Origin: Pelobacter sp. UBA6812
GTDB lineage: Bacteria; Desulfobacterota; Desulfuromonadia; Desulfuromonadales; Syntrophotaleaceae
DNA length: 43,695 nt
Assembly: GCA_002452265.1 (NCBI GenBank)
Contig: DKEW01000013.1
Span: 1-43,695, forward strand
Direction: 5' to 3'
The position numbers and the translations under genes are program-made. This document shows, one piece after another, positions 25,826-34,600 of the stretch. A model generated the notes under the pieces. It saw nothing but the letters and a program-made list of their open reading frames with translations. It was not told the origin of the DNA and ran no database searches. Within the stretch, counting starts at the first letter, position 1. Every line of letters begins with the position of its first letter.

Positions 25826-27781
25826 ATGAAGTTCAACGATTGGAAAATTGGCTACAGGCTCGCTTTGCTGGCAGGTTTGCTTTCTGTTTTTCTTGTGATG
25901 ACAGGTATTTTAGGTCTGACCAGTTTGGGAAGCCTTAACGCCTCCTTACAGTCCGTATACCAGGACCGGGTCGTGCCTTTAACCCGACTTAAAAAAGTAT
26001 CTGACATGTATGCGGTTAACATTGTAGATCTTTCCCATAAAATCCGCAGTAAACAGTTCGATTGGGATGATGCCATGAGCGGTTTGAAATCCGCTCAGCA
26101 GCTCATTGCCACCGAATGGAATGCATATCTCGAAACAGCTGATGCTCCCGAGGAACAACAGCTGGTCAGTCAGGCGCGGACTCTGATGGCAAGTGCCGAC
26201 AAGACCATTCTCAACCTGGAAAAAATTATTGCCGAGCAGCAGCAGCTGATGCTCATCGATTTTATCGAGAACAATCTCTATCAGGAGATCGACCCCATTA
26301 CAGAGCAGGTCGGCAAGCTGATTGACGTGCAGCTTGAAATGGCGCGCCAAGAGTATGAAGTAGGGCAGGCGACTTACCGACGCACCTATGTTTTCTCCCT
26401 CGGGTGCATGGGACTGGCCCTGCTGCTGGCGGGGGTGCTCGGCTTCCTGATTATCCGCAGCGTGACGCGTCCGGTGGCTCTCACCGTCGAAATGATCGAA
26501 GCGCTGGAAAAGGGCAATCTTGATATACGGCTGTCGCTTGATCGCAAGGACGAGATCGGGCGTCTGGCCAGAGCCATGGATGCGTTTGCAGACAATTTGA
26601 AAAACGAAGTGATTGAAGCTTTCAACAGCCTGGCGGCAGGCAATTTCACCTTCAAGGCTAAAGGTCTTATCGCGCAACCCCTTGAGCGGGCCAATGCCGC
26701 ACTCTGCAAGCTTGTGCATGAGATTCAGTCCACCAGCGAGCAGATCGCCGGCGGATCCAGTCAGGTTGCCGACGCCAGTCATGATCTTTCCCAGGGCGCG
26801 ACCCATTCGGCATCTTCCCTTGAGGAAATTTCTGCGGCCATGACCGAGCTGGCGTCCCAGAGTCGGCAAAACGCCGATAACGCCAAACAGGCCAACATGC
26901 TCTCCAACCAGGCTAAAAACGCCGGGGACAAGGGCAATCAACTCATGGAAGAGTTGATGGAAGCGATGTTCGATATCAACCAGTCGGCGGCAAGCATCAA
27001 TAAGATCATAAAAGTCATTGATGAAATCGCCTTCCAGACCAATTTGCTGGCGCTTAATGCTGCAGTCGAGGCGGCGCGTGCCGGTCAGCATGGCAAAGGC
27101 TTCGCCGTGGTTGCCGAAGAGGTGCGCAATCTGGCCGCTCGCAGTGCCAAGGCCGCCAAGGAAACCGAAGAGCTGATCGAAGGCGCCAATCAAAAAAGCA
27201 CCCATGGCACCGAGCTTGCACAGAATACGGCTGCCGCCCTGCAGGGGATTGTACAGGAAACGGGTAAGGTAACCGATCTTCTCAACGAAATCTCCGCGGC
27301 TTCCGATGAGCAGGCGGTAGGCTTCGATCAGGTTACCCGAGGTCTTGACCAGATTGAACAGGTTACCCAGCAGGCTACCGCCAATGCCGAAGAAAGCGCT
27401 TCGGTGGCACAGCAACTGGCCAGCCAGTCGTCTTATTTGCGCCAGATGCTCGGACGCTTTAAAATTGGTGCCGCCCCGCAGTCAGCGCCCCGTCTTAGCG
27501 GTGGTTCCTCTGCAGGTCGCCCAGCTGCTCCGATGCTGCCCAAGTCCACCCAGCCGCCTGCGCGTCCCGTGGCCAAGGCTTTACCTAAACCCGCCAGAAC
27601 GCAGCAACCTGTGGCACCGCGGCCGGCAACTGAGAAAACTATCCAAGCCAAGGTGACCAACGCGCTGCCTGCCCCTGAAAAACCGCAGCCCAAGGCAGAA
27701 GCTAAACCATCGACCAAGCCTAGAGAATTAAAGCCTGAGGAAATCATTGCCCTGGACGATTCTGAATTCGGCAGATATTGA
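25826..27781 (+). CDS. Methyl-accepting chemotaxis protein
   Basis: A 651-residue transmembrane receptor. TM1 is at about residues 11-33, a ligand-binding four-helix bundle-like part lies at ~34-190, TM2 at ~191-213, and a HAMP domain at ~214-265. The signalling hairpin lies around residues 405-450 (VEAARAGQHGKGFAVVAEEV). After about residue 550 a long Pro/Ala/Lys-rich linker ends in SEFGRY. The terminal EFGRY fits the broad x-aromatic-x-x-aromatic tether pattern used by CheR. A terminator follows at 27806. GGAGGGG precedes the ATG. Confidence 0.88.
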   Translation: MKFNDWKIGYRLALLAGLLSVFLVMTGILGLTSLGSLNASLQSVYQDRVVPLTRLKKVSDMYAVNIVDLSHKIRSKQFDWDDAMSGLKSAQQLIATEWNAYLETADAPEEQQLVSQARTLMASADKTILNLEKIIAEQQQLMLIDFIENNLYQEIDPITEQVGKLIDVQLEMARQEYEVGQATYRRTYVFSLGCMGLALLLAGVLGFLIIRSVTRPVALTVEMIEALEKGNLDIRLSLDRKDEIGRLARAMDAFADNLKNEVIEAFNSLAAGNFTFKAKGLIAQPLERANAALCKLVHEIQSTSEQIAGGSSQVADASHDLSQGATHSASSLEEISAAMTELASQSRQNADNAKQANMLSNQAKNAGDKGNQLMEELMEAMFDINQSAASINKIIKVIDEIAFQTNLLALNAAVEAARAGQHGKGFAVVAEEVRNLAARSAKAAKETEELIEGANQKSTHGTELAQNTAAALQGIVQETGKVTDLLNEISAASDEQAVGFDQVTRGLDQIEQVTQQATANAEESASVAQQLASQSSYLRQMLGRFKIGAAPQSAPRLSGGSSAGRPAAPMLPKSTQPPARPVAKALPKPARTQQPVAPRPATEKTIQAKVTNALPAPEKPQPKAEAKPSTKPRELKPEEIIALDDSEFGRY

Positions 27782-27805
27782 AGACCGAACAATCCACGAA
27801 TATTT

Positions 27806-27835
27806 AAAAAGACCGGCCCTGGTGCCGGTCTTTTT
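27806..27835 (+). terminator. Rho-independent terminator after the chemoreceptor
   Basis: AAAAAGACCGGC pairs with GCCGGTCTTTTT around a 6-base loop, with a T tract. A perfect stem. Confidence 0.9.
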
Positions 27836-27960
27836 ATTTGGAAGTTGAGGGTAGAGCGATAAAGGTGTCGTTTGGGTTTGCCGCAAAGGCTTGTGACCTG
27901 CTATGCTTCGCAAATTCTTCACATCTTATTTGATACTTCTGCTTCTACGGATCACATATC

Positions 27961-29232
27961 ATGGCTCTTCGATTCATTCATACAGCGGATATTCATCTGG
28001 GCAAGACCTACCGGCATTCCCCGATGCAGGCCCAGCGCAGCGATGATTTCTTCCATTGCCTGGCGGGCATCGTGGATGACGCACTGCGCGAAAAGGTTGA
28101 TTTTGTACTTATCGGCGGAGATCTGTTTCATACCGGGCAGATCCTGCCACGCACCTTTGCGCGTACCATCGAGATTCTGCAACCTCTCAAAGATGCCGCC
28201 ATCCCCTGTGTTGCCGTGGAAGGCAACCATGACTGGATTCACCGGCGTGACAGTATCTCATGGATGGAGGCCCTCTCGCAGATGGGCTATATCCACCTGC
28301 TGCGGCCGTCGCGCACCGAGGATGGCGGGTATGTGTTCGAACCGTTCGATGCAGAGGAGGGGCGTGGCGGACACCTTGTGATCGGTGATCTGAACATCTA
28401 CGGACTCGGTTATATCGGAGCCCAGGCCGGTCATCACGTGCCGCGTATTTGCGATGCGGTGACCACGGAAAACAACCTGCTGTTGTTTCACGTCGGCATC
28501 TGGACCTTTTCGCCGGTGGAAATCGGCAACATGAAACCGGAGGAGGCACTGCCGTTGGCGGAGCGCTTCGGTTACGTGGCTCTTGGCCATGGTCACAAGC
28601 CCTACCTGGTGACCACAACGGAAGGGCGTGCTTACGGATTCAACCCGGGGTCGCCGGAGCGCGTCAATTTCGGAGAGCAGAAATACGACAAGGGCTACTA
28701 TCTGGTTGGTGTGGAAGACGGTCATTTCAGTCATCGTTTTTGTGCCACCGATCCCCGCCCCATGCATGCGGTAGTGGTGGATCTCGATGGTGCGTGCGAT
28801 GCCGAAGCGGCCCTGGACGATTTCCGCAGGCAATTGGCCGATTTGCCGGATGCCGGCGATGATGATCGCCGTCCCCTGATCGATCTCAAGCTCGTTGGCA
28901 GGGTGGCGTTTCATCCCTTTGAACTGAGCCGTGAACGACTGCGCACTGTGCTGGAAGAACTTTGTCATCCCCTGCATGCGGAAATCCGCAATCATCTGTC
29001 CCTTGTCACCCGTGGCAGCGACGGCGAATCTTCTAAAAAGAGTCTCGCACAGATCGAAAAAGAGGTGCTGCATGAACTGGTGGGCGCCAACAGTGACTAC
29101 AAGGATCGACAGGATGAACTCGTCGCACTGTCCCTGGCGATCCGCGACCTGGTATTGAAAGGCGAGGTGGAGGATGAGGAGTTATTGACCATCCTGACCA
29201 AAAACTTGGCCCCGACTGCAGGTCAATCCTGA
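27961..29232 (+). CDS. sbcD: SbcD-like DNA exonuclease subunit (Mre11-type metallophosphoesterase)
   Basis: A 423-residue protein. Metallophosphoesterase motifs are in order: DIHLGK (residues ~10-15), GGDLFH (~52), GNHDW (~93), a HVG motif, and GHGH (~205-208). With SbcC it forms a manganese-dependent nuclease that opens hairpins and cuts DNA ends. sbcC starts 40 bases after the sbcD stop, so the pair is one operon. The start ATG 27961 is well placed but with a weak ribosome site. Confidence 0.85.
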   Translation: MALRFIHTADIHLGKTYRHSPMQAQRSDDFFHCLAGIVDDALREKVDFVLIGGDLFHTGQILPRTFARTIEILQPLKDAAIPCVAVEGNHDWIHRRDSISWMEALSQMGYIHLLRPSRTEDGGYVFEPFDAEEGRGGHLVIGDLNIYGLGYIGAQAGHHVPRICDAVTTENNLLLFHVGIWTFSPVEIGNMKPEEALPLAERFGYVALGHGHKPYLVTTTEGRAYGFNPGSPERVNFGEQKYDKGYYLVGVEDGHFSHRFCATDPRPMHAVVVDLDGACDAEAALDDFRRQLADLPDAGDDDRRPLIDLKLVGRVAFHPFELSRERLRTVLEELCHPLHAEIRNHLSLVTRGSDGESSKKSLAQIEKEVLHELVGANSDYKDRQDELVALSLAIRDLVLKGEVEDEELLTILTKNLAPTAGQS

Positions 29233-29272
29233 CATACCGAAGTCCATCCTCCGGCTCTCCCAGGTGAAAAAT

Positions 29273-31717
29273 ATGATACAAATTCTGTCCATCCATCTGA
29301 AAAACATCAAATCCCATCGCGACACAACTCTGGCGTTTTCAGCCGGCATCAATGTCCTGTCCGGGCCCAACGGCGTCGGCAAAAGTACCGTGTTCGAGGC
29401 CATCGGCTATGCCCTGTTCGGGGTGGATGCGCGAGATTTTGTTTCCAACATCGAGCGGTTTCTGTCCATCGGTGCTAAACGCGGCGAAGTAGCCGTGACC
29501 TTTCAGATCGATGATGGCACTACCTGGCGGGTATCGCGCACGGTCGGGGGCGGCGTCAAGTGGCTGCTGGCCAAAGAAATCGGAGGCCAGTTCGAAGTCG
29601 AGGAACATGCCAACATCAGGGAGACCGAGCTGCGGCTGGCTGAACTGCTGGGGCTGGCCAACGGGCGCCCCCTGGCCGAGCAGTTCAAGCTGGTTATCGG
29701 TCCCTTCCAGAACGAATTCCTCGGACCGTTTGTCATCAAGCAGGCGACCAAGCGGCAGGATGCTTTCGACGAGATACTCGGCATCGATGCGTGGCGCAAA
29801 ACCTTCAAGGGCACCAGCGGTCTGCTAAGCGCTGTGCAGCACCGGATCGAATTGCTTGCCGCCGATGTGGCAGGTAAACAGGAACAGGTCGCCGTATTGC
29901 CGGATCGGGAAAAGGAACTTACCGCGCTGCAGCTTGAGGTTGAAACACAACGACAACTCCTGGATGGAAAAAGACAGCGGTTGGCAGAGGCCTCACAACG
30001 GTTGACCGAACTGGATAAGCAGGAAGATGCTCTGCGCACGGCCACCACCGAGGTGCAGGAGCTGGATATCCGTATCAATAACGGTGACGAAAAAGTGGCG
30101 GAGCAGGGCCAGAGAGTCAAACAGGCCGAAACGGCCCTGGCGGTGATGGAGCAGAATCGGGCCGGCAAGGATGCTTTTGAAAAGGCCGATACCGCGCTCA
30201 AGGCCTTGCGCGAGCAAGAGCGGGTGTGCCGTGCCCTCGAGCAGGAAATCGTCAAGCAGGAAAAGGGCGCTCTTGAGCTTGATCAAAAGCTTACCCATGA
30301 ACGCGGCGAAGTGGAAAAAACCCGGCAGGATCTGGATGCGGAGCAGCAAAGGCTGCATGCCACGCGCAAAGAATTGCAGCCCGATGCGCAGTTGCTGGAA
30401 GCGGCCGCCCGTCTGCAATCGCTGCGGAGCGAGGGCGAGGAGTTGCGTTCGCGGCGCGGGTTGCTGGAGGGGCGCCGGGCCGCATTGGTCGAAGGGCAGC
30501 ACAAGCTCGCCGAAGGGGTGTGCCCGTTTTTTATGGAGGCTTGCCAAAATATTGCCGGACAGCAGCCGCGCGATGTGTTCAGTCATAAGATCGAAGATCT
30601 TGACAAGCAGGTCGCCGATCTTGATGTCCGGAGTGAAAAGGTCGCCGACCATATCGCTTCCGCGGAAAAGGCGCAACAGGCCCTCGATGCGCTGAAAGTG
30701 CGTGCGGCAGAATGGGACAAACAGCAACAGCAGCTTGAGGTGCGTCGTCAAAAGAATGCCGAGCGCGCTGAAGGGCTCACAACTTTGCAAGCCCGGCAGA
30801 CCGAAGCTGCGGCGAAGCTTGCAGAGCGTAAACATAAGCTTGAGGCGTTTGCCGGACTGGAAGAGTCGCTCCGTAGCGCCGAGCAGCAAAGGGCGGCTTT
30901 TCAAGCTGCAAGGGATACGTTTTTCGCCCATTCCAAGGATGCCGGGGAGCTGGGGGAGCGCCAGCAGAAGCTGGTTACGTGGCAGCAGGCCCTCGAAGCA
31001 CTGAAAGCGAAGCGAACCACGGCAGCCGAAATCCTATCCCGATGTCAAAAAGCTTACGATGCCGCTCTGCACAGGACCGCACGGCAGGCCAAAGAACAAC
31101 TCTTGGGCGAGATTGCGGGATTGGAGCAGCGCATCAAAGGGCTGGAAAAGGATGGCGAACGGCTTGCAGCAGATATCGCCCGCCTCAAACAGCTCGCACA
31201 GGAAATGGCTGTCAAGCTGGCCGAAAAGAAACATTTCGAAGAGCAGGAGATCCTTGTCAAATATCTGCGTAATCGGGTGTTTAAAAACGTCTCGACCCAG
31301 CTCTCCGAACGTTTCCGCGAGGAGATCACCCAGCGGGCCGATCGCATCTATCGCACCATCGCCGAAGGGGACGAAGAACTGATCTGGGGGGAAAACTACC
31401 AGGTGGTGCTGCGCGACATGGTCGATGGGCAGTTGCGCGAACGCACCGACGATCAACTCTCTGGCGGTCAAATGATGAGCGCAGTGGTGGCCCTGCGCTT
31501 GGCCCTGCTGCAGACCATCGGCGCGCGGGTGGCTTTTTTCGACGAGCCGACCTCCAATCTCGATGCCTCGCGCCGTGAAAACCTGGCCAAAGCTTTCCGC
31601 GCCATCGATGTCGGCCGCGAGGAGGTTACAGAGCACTGGTACGACCAATTGTTCCTAGTCAGCCACGATGTCGCCTTTACCGAGATTACCGACCAGATGA
31701 TTCCGCTGGGAGAGTGA
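29273..31717 (+). CDS. sbcC: SbcC-like DNA exonuclease ATPase subunit (Rad50-type)
   Basis: An 814-residue SMC-like ATPase. Walker A GPNGVGKST is at about residues 34-42, the signature LSGGQMMSA is near residue 730 and the Walker B FFDEPTSNLD is near 756. Between lie two coiled-coil arms. The place of the zinc hook (Cys417 to Cys424) reads CPFFMEAC, not the usual CxxC. E. coli SbcC is 1048 residues. ATG 29273 is preceded by AGGTG; an in-frame GTG at 29264 is the alternative. Confidence 0.85.
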   Translation: MIQILSIHLKNIKSHRDTTLAFSAGINVLSGPNGVGKSTVFEAIGYALFGVDARDFVSNIERFLSIGAKRGEVAVTFQIDDGTTWRVSRTVGGGVKWLLAKEIGGQFEVEEHANIRETELRLAELLGLANGRPLAEQFKLVIGPFQNEFLGPFVIKQATKRQDAFDEILGIDAWRKTFKGTSGLLSAVQHRIELLAADVAGKQEQVAVLPDREKELTALQLEVETQRQLLDGKRQRLAEASQRLTELDKQEDALRTATTEVQELDIRINNGDEKVAEQGQRVKQAETALAVMEQNRAGKDAFEKADTALKALREQERVCRALEQEIVKQEKGALELDQKLTHERGEVEKTRQDLDAEQQRLHATRKELQPDAQLLEAAARLQSLRSEGEELRSRRGLLEGRRAALVEGQHKLAEGVCPFFMEACQNIAGQQPRDVFSHKIEDLDKQVADLDVRSEKVADHIASAEKAQQALDALKVRAAEWDKQQQQLEVRRQKNAERAEGLTTLQARQTEAAAKLAERKHKLEAFAGLEESLRSAEQQRAAFQAARDTFFAHSKDAGELGERQQKLVTWQQALEALKAKRTTAAEILSRCQKAYDAALHRTARQAKEQLLGEIAGLEQRIKGLEKDGERLAADIARLKQLAQEMAVKLAEKKHFEEQEILVKYLRNRVFKNVSTQLSERFREEITQRADRIYRTIAEGDEELIWGENYQVVLRDMVDGQLRERTDDQLSGGQMMSAVVALRLALLQTIGARVAFFDEPTSNLDASRRENLAKAFRAIDVGREEVTEHWYDQLFLVSHDVAFTEITDQMIPLGE

Positions 31718-31834
31718 TTCATACGCTATCCGGCAACTCTTCGAGGTGTGGATGATTGTAACGTAAGGATATTCAGGTCGATCGAACCCTGTATTCCGGT
31801 TACAGACGGGTGGTGTGGGATCGGGTGATGAGAT

Positions 31835-32836
31835 TTATTGCTGTCCGAGAAAATCCAAAGGACTGGCCACCGCATTGATATCCTTAGCCATGACGTGCGT
31901 ATAGATCTCGGTGGTTTTGACGTCCGCATGCCCCATCAGCTCCTGAACCACCCGGATGTTGACGCCGTTCTCCAGCAAGTGGGTTGCAAAAGAATGACGG
32001 AAGGTGTGACAGCCGACTCTTTTGTGGATTTGGGCGCGGGTTACGGCTATCTTCACCGCTTTTTGCAACCCCGACTCAAGCACATGGTGGCGACGCATGA
32101 TCCCTGATCGGGGATCGGTACTCAACTGTTTAGACGGAAACACGTATTGCCAGCCGAATTCCTTAGAAGCATGGGGGTATTTCCTGTCCAAAGCGTTGGG
32201 CAGATAAACATTTCCGTATCCTTTATCCAGATCCTGATCATGAAGCTGCTTAACCTTGGTCATATGCGCCTGCAAGCCACTTTTTATTGTAGCCGGAAAA
32301 ATAGTGGTTCTGTCTTTGCCCCCCTTGCCATCCCGCACATAAATAAGATTCCTTTCGAAATCAAGATCCTGAACGCGCAACCGCACGGATTCCATCAGCC
32401 TTAAACCGCCCCCATACAACAGTTGAGCCATGAGCAAATGAACGCCGGACATCTGTAGCAGCACCCTTTGAACCTCGGCCTGGCTCATGACAACAGGTGG
32501 ACGTCGGTGCTTTTGAGCCCTGATATGTTCGATGAGTTCTTCAACCGGCTGATCGAGTACATGCTTGTAAAGGAAAATGATAGCGTTCAATGCCTGACGC
32601 TGGGTGGAAACAGCTACCTTTCCCTCTACTGCCAAATGACTCAGGAAAGCTTCTATTTCGAATTTTCCCATATCTTTCGGGTGTCGTTTGGCATTGAAAA
32701 ATCGGATATAGCGCACAATCCAGTAGCAGTAGGTTGTCTCGGTGCGGTAGGCATAATGGTGATAACGCAGCACCTGGCGAACCTGCTCCATGAGTTTTAA
32801 TTCAGGGTTCGGTCGAAATTTATTGTTGTTTTTCAT
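31835..32836 (-). CDS. intI: Integron integrase (IntI, tyrosine recombinase)
   Basis: A 333-residue tyrosine recombinase. The catalytic residues are Arg146 (GGGLRL), Lys171/174 (GKGGKDR), His277 and Arg280 (CHTFRH), His303 (MGHADV) and Tyr312 (TTEIYTHV). Between residues ~215 and 250 it carries the extra segment found in IntI proteins and not in XerC/D (EFGWQYVFPSKQLSTDPRSG). It recombines attI and attC sites to insert and remove cassettes. It is transcribed away from the cassette array, as in all integrons. All catalytic residues are present, so it may be active. The N-terminus FRPNPELKLMEQVRQVLR is family-typical and supports ATG 32836. Confidence 0.93.
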   Translation of the reverse strand: MKNNNKFRPNPELKLMEQVRQVLRYHHYAYRTETTYCYWIVRYIRFFNAKRHPKDMGKFEIEAFLSHLAVEGKVAVSTQRQALNAIIFLYKHVLDQPVEELIEHIRAQKHRRPPVVMSQAEVQRVLLQMSGVHLLMAQLLYGGGLRLMESVRLRVQDLDFERNLIYVRDGKGGKDRTTIFPATIKSGLQAHMTKVKQLHDQDLDKGYGNVYLPNALDRKYPHASKEFGWQYVFPSKQLSTDPRSGIMRRHHVLESGLQKAVKIAVTRAQIHKRVGCHTFRHSFATHLLENGVNIRVVQELMGHADVKTTEIYTHVMAKDINAVASPLDFLGQQ

Positions 32837-32844
32837 AAGAAAAA

Positions 32845-32873
32845 TTTATATTATCGGCAGGTGGAAAAATCAA
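32845..32873 (-). promoter_or_regulatory. Candidate promoter of intI
   Basis: On the minus strand TTGATT (32873-32868), a 17-base spacer, and TATAAA (32850-32845). The -10 box ends 8 bases before the start codon, so the transcript would be nearly leaderless. Inverted GTGGAAAA/TTTTCCAC repeats overlap it. Confidence 0.5.
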
Positions 32874-32979
32874 GGGGATTTTTTCCACTTTTACCCCTTT
32901 AATAATTCAATAAGTGGAAAATTTTGCCTGCTATAGGGGTGATATGACGGAAAATATTCCATTGTTACCACTGTTAGAT
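32861..32979 (+). other. Candidate attI region with repeated GTGGAAAA boxes
   Basis: The motif GTGGAAAA or its complement occurs at 32861, 32881 (inverse) and 32913, forming two stem-capable pairs. A GTTAGAT at 32973 fits the GTTRRRY core of an integron crossover, 14 bases before an ATG, the same layout as the cassette 3 junction. The other GTT cores here lack a full match. I consider this the best attI candidate but it is not proved. Confidence 0.35.
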
Positions 32980-33330
32980 TTCGAAATGAAGAATAGAGGA
33001 AAAATTCTTTCATCTTTCGCTCTGGCCTCGGTTGTAACAGGCACTATAATCCTCCATAAAAAATTTGGAGGTCATCTGTCTGGAGGAAGATATTCAACAC
33101 CACACTCGTGGGCCGAAATCATAGAAATGGCCCCCTATTTTATTTCACTTTTCATCTTCTATCTCGCAGGTGCAGTAATTTATTTCTTCATTTTCAGAAG
33201 AGAAAAATATGCAATTTGCCCAGCGTGCGAAGAATGCATCTCAACCACTAATATTGAGAAATCAAAGTGCCCAAAATGTGGCGGGGAAGTTGTAATACTA
33301 GAAGGTTATTACAGTAAAAAAGAAATCTAA
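32944..33330 (+). CDS. Cassette 1: small membrane protein with a C-terminal zinc ribbon
   Basis: A 128-residue protein with two membrane segments (residues ~21-37 and ~63-83) and a cytoplasmic zinc ribbon: Cys92, Cys95 and Cys109, Cys112 (CPAC and CPKC). Function unknown. It is the cassette nearest the integrase. AGGGGTGAT precedes ATG 32944. If the attI crossover is at 32973, the first ten codons would come from the integron platform, not the cassette; the next ATG at 32987 would then be the cassette's own start. Its stop codon is part of the left core of attC1. Confidence 0.6.
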   Translation: MTENIPLLPLLDFEMKNRGKILSSFALASVVTGTIILHKKFGGHLSGGRYSTPHSWAEIIEMAPYFISLFIFYLAGAVIYFFIFRREKYAICPACEECISTTNIEKSKCPKCGGEVVILEGYYSKKEI

Positions 33331-33426
33331 CAAAATAATCAACCGGAGCGAACAACACAGGTGGTTTCCGTAAAAGGTTCTGCTTCACGCCCTGCTTAAC
33401 GCGCCCGGTTATCAAAATCGTTAAAA
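33325..33426 (+). other. attC1 site
   Basis: 102 bases. Left core ATCTAAC and right core GTTAAAA are paired by inner boxes ATCAACCGG / CCGGTTATC. Variable centre. Confidence 0.75.
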
Positions 33427-33442
33427 GTATGAGAGGTTTCCG

Positions 33443-33757
33443 GTGAATCGATGGAAGGTCGCCTTTTTCACTTGCTTAGTTTTTTTAATTCTAAGCAATC
33501 TGCTTTTTGTCTACAGCATAATTGATCAAGGCGTCTCTTACACGTATTTAGAGGTCTCTTTTGACGAGCAACTTCATGCAAATGAGGTTCTTGGCAATTT
33601 AATCGTCAGGGGCGGGGAGAATTACTCACAAAAAGATCTTTTGCATTTGTTACGGCAAGCATATCCAAATGAGTTTATCGTGGAAAAGGACAACCGAATT
33701 TCAATGGGGCCTAATTCGTTTGAGTTTAAAAATGATCGATTGATCAAAGTGAGGTAG
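33443..33757 (+). CDS. Cassette 2: Imm58-like small membrane protein
   Basis: A 104-residue protein: MNRWKVAFFTCLVFLILSN, one membrane helix, then YSIIDQGVSYTYLEVSF, followed by a hydrophilic domain. The order 'W-K-hydrophobic helix, IDQGVSYTY, later GPNSFEFKNDRL' resembles the Imm58 family of immunity proteins for polymorphic toxins. This is a motif-level match only. The start ATG lies 23 bases after the core of attC1, with GAGAGG upstream. No toxin is seen nearby. Confidence 0.55.
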   Translation: MNRWKVAFFTCLVFLILSNLLFVYSIIDQGVSYTYLEVSFDEQLHANEVLGNLIVRGGENYSQKDLLHLLRQAYPNEFIVEKDNRISMGPNSFEFKNDRLIKVR

Positions 33758-33764
33758 TGTCAGA

Positions 33765-33868
33765 TTTTAACAATCAGGTCAACCGGACTGATGATACATG
33801 GGTGATTCCCGTGAAGGTCTTTACTAAATCGTTACGGCACGACGCAGCCGGTTACCACCACGTTAAAT
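33765..33868 (+). other. attC2 site
   Basis: 104 bases. Left core TTTTAAC and right core GTTAAAT; inner boxes GTCAACCGG / CCGGTTACC pair. It is similar to attC1 in those boxes. Confidence 0.78.
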
Positions 33869-33872
33869 TTCT

Positions 33873-34478
33873 ATGAACTATTTACCAAAAATTGATGCAG
33901 TCAGGAAAGAGGTCCTCGAAGTATTCACTTTGGCGGATTGCTATTTTATTTCTTTTTTAGATAAAAAGAGATTTTCACTTTTCCCACACCTTAAAAAGCT
34001 TCTAAAAAGTTCTGCAAAAAGTGAGATCATTGAGAAATTGTTGAGCATCTGCATAAAACTGCGATTTCTTGACGATCATAAAAAAATATTTAGCAAATAC
34101 AAGCAGCGAAAATCCTATGGAACTTTTCTAGTTGAAGGGGAAAGCCAAGACGTCTTTCAACTTAGAGAGGTAGCAAACAAAATTATTCACAGTAAGGCGA
34201 TTTCGGTAAAACTCATCACTGAGGGTGCTATCGTATTTGATACGAAGGGCCAATGGAACCAAGGTAACAATGAAGATCTTGTAGAACCTGGCGAACATTG
34301 GGAAGACCATATATTGATCTGTGCCAAAGGAGAATTTGGCAAGAAAAATAAAAAATGGTACGTAGAACTGAATTTGTTTCAATTTTTAAACGATATTGAG
34401 ATGCTTGTTGAAAAAAGTGAGCCAACCAATCAATCAGATACAGACAAGCTTAAGGGCAGCACCGTGTACAGGGTATAA
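33873..34478 (+). CDS. Cassette 3: hypothetical protein
   Basis: A 201-residue lysine-rich protein of unknown family. ATG lies 11 bases after the crossover core of attC2, so no leader with a clear ribosome site exists. LREVANKIIHSKAIS near residue 95-110 has an Arg and His arrangement seen in HEPN-type proteins, but spacing is not exact. No membrane helix, no signal peptide. I do not assign a function. Confidence 0.6.
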   Translation: MNYLPKIDAVRKEVLEVFTLADCYFISFLDKKRFSLFPHLKKLLKSSAKSEIIEKLLSICIKLRFLDDHKKIFSKYKQRKSYGTFLVEGESQDVFQLREVANKIIHSKAISVKLITEGAIVFDTKGQWNQGNNEDLVEPGEHWEDHILICAKGEFGKKNKKWYVELNLFQFLNDIEMLVEKSEPTNQSDTDKLKGSTVYRV

Positions 34479-34500
34479 TTCGAAACTCGACCTCGAGGGA

Positions 34501-34588
34501 ATTTAACCAAGTGGTGGAGTGGACGCGAAATACCTGGGTGCCTTTTCATGTATGGTTTTTCGCGCGCCCCTCACCCCAAACGTTATGC
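34501..34588 (+). other. attC3 site
   Basis: 88 bases. Left core ATTTAAC and right core GTTATGC; boxes GTGGTGGAGTGG and CGCGAAA pair to the right half (TTTCGCG and CCCCTCACCCC). Confidence 0.75.
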
Positions 34589-34600
34589 GTAGGAGGTTCA

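Noticed and set aside
25979..27415. A 478-residue open frame on the minus strand
   Set aside because: It is antisense to the chemoreceptor, whose domains are clear; no family is seen in it and it lacks a ribosome site.
28258..29073. A 271-residue open frame on the minus strand
   Set aside because: Antisense to sbcD; no motifs.
29993..30931. A 312-residue open frame on the minus strand
   Set aside because: Antisense to the sbcC coiled coil; low-complexity composition explains the open frame.
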